Shown: positions 63,534 to 64,000 of the stretch, in pieces
Numbering within the stretch: the stretch's first letter is position 1
Layout: every line of letters begins with the position of its first letter
Assembly: GCA_963835935.1 (NCBI GenBank)
Contig: CAWIHK010000001.1
Location: 1,426,001-1,490,000, forward strand
Direction of reading: 5' to 3'
Length of the DNA: 64,000 bases
From: CAWIHK01 sp963835935
GTDB taxonomy: Bacteria; Bacteroidota; Ignavibacteria; UBA10030; CAVZMI01
Translations under genes and position numbers: made by a program
The notes under the pieces: generated by a model
Databases searched by the model: none
The model's input: only the letters and a program-made list of their open reading frames with translations
Told to the model about the DNA's origin: nothing

Positions 63534-64000
63534 TTAGGGATACTGCATAAGATCATATCCCCTTTTTTGATGAGAGTCAAGTTTTAATTTCCAGAGTTGA
63601 TCAAGAAACACTGGTAGCAAAGTTGAGATCGAAGGGAGAACATATTTATTACGTTCAGAAATAATTTGCCAAGGTGTTTTATTATTTTTTGATATATTAT
63701 TTCGAGCGACATTATACCAGAGAATATAAGCAGAAGCTTTGGCAAGGAAGTCTGCCCGGGAGGAAAAAGATTCGACCATGTAGAATTCATTTTCTATTGT
63801 GCTGTGAACAGTTTCAACATCAGCTTGCCAAGTGTGAGCAGCAGGAGGAATGGTATGATGAGTAAGACCTTTCACCGCTTGGACCGTTGTGGTAAAAGAG
63901 CTGTCGGAGGTTGCATTCCAGGCACCGATGAATTCGCTTCCGTTGTCAGTCTGGAATCGGCAGTTTTTCATTGAGACACCGGAACGATGGAGATGATCTA
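63534..64000 (-). CDS. integrase-core (DDE) transposase, 3' part
   Basis: The frame is open to the right edge of the window and its start lies outside. FQTDNGSEFIG carries the second Asp of the DDE triad, and VETVHSTIENEFY carries the Glu. The C-terminal WYNVARNNISKNNKTPWQII matches rve_3-type ends of IS481/IS3-like elements. The internal ATG at 63971 is not a true start. I cannot locate the terminal repeat; the 138-base gap to 63395 holds nothing else obvious. Confidence 0.85.
   Translation of the reverse strand, partial: DHLHRSGVSMKNCRFQTDNGSEFIGAWNATSDSSFTTTVQAVKGLTHHTIPPAAHTWQADVETVHSTIENEFYMVESFSSRADFLAKASAYILWYNVARNNISKNNKTPWQIISERNKYVLPSISTLLPVFLDQLWKLKLDSHQKRGYDLMQYP

Noticed and set aside
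1..64000. CRISPR arrays, rRNA genes or an integrated prophage
   Set aside because: No regularly spaced direct repeats, no rRNA-like sequence and no phage structural genes were found on reading the window.

Overview
The window looks like a piece of a chromosome (or metagenome bin) from the Ignavibacteria or a nearby lineage of the Bacteroidota/Chlorobiota (FCB) group. The evidence is a type IX secretion C-terminal domain with the YPNPFNPST motif on a Ycf48-type propeller protein, a second decayed copy of such a domain, a GWxTD protein, TonB-dependent receptors, secreted GH31 and GH3 enzymes with PA14-like modules, and a YARHG/DUF3160 protein. Promoters that can be read have ordinary sigma-70 spacing (TTGACA-17-TAnnnT) rather than the Bacteroidales -33/-7 type, which fits a lineage outside Bacteroidia. 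This placement is an inference; no 16S gene is present.

Layout. 1-3100: secreted GH31 enzyme. 3165-11863: a rearranged region with two inverted copies of one IS256-type element, a T9SS-sorted propeller gene missing its 5' part, and an operon of large membrane proteins that look like catalytically dead exosortase-fold proteins fused to amidotransferase-like (DUF4350/GldG-like) domains. All the genes of that operon seem damaged: one is split by an IS, one has a frameshift near its start, and one is only a 5' fragment. 11863-18321 (minus strand): a long overlapping operon hrcA-grpE-dnaJ-comEA-pilM-like-rsmD-coaD-aspC that leads into the damaged membrane operon. 18483-20670: nadA, then a gene graveyard with a T9SS tail remnant, a HicBA toxin-antitoxin pair and a GH3 tail remnant. 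20747-26527: GH31 and GH3 enzymes, convergent. 26761-32315: tRNA-Arg(CCG), a TPR protein, and a partner-switching module (two SpoIIE-type phosphatases, an STAS antagonist and an anti-sigma kinase). 32349-34516: groESL under a sigma-70 promoter whose -10 overlaps a perfect CIRCE operator, matching the hrcA gene in the same window.

34592-43410: an SDR, a flavodoxin-fold quinone reductase, then two TonB-dependent receptor paralogues followed without gaps by a YfiR-family protein and a hybrid histidine kinase. 43637-58162: a dense plus-strand housekeeping run: glycosyltransferase 9, DUF3108 protein, deoxyhypusine-synthase-like protein, CPBP protease, zinc-ribbon protein, cdsA, rimO, GWxTD protein, BamA-like barrel, rnhB, yraN, cstA, and a K+/H+ antiporter. 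58313-64000: accessory genes on the minus strand: BrnTA toxin-antitoxin, an NAD-binding protein, the DUF3160/YARHG pair, an orphan nucleotidyltransferase, and a transposase running off the window.

The most informative direct observation is that removing the second IS copy and one 9-bp target repeat rejoins two minus-strand ORFs into one 797-codon reading frame. The dnaJ gene also shows a frameshift in a GA repeat; its normal C-terminal tail is readable in another frame.
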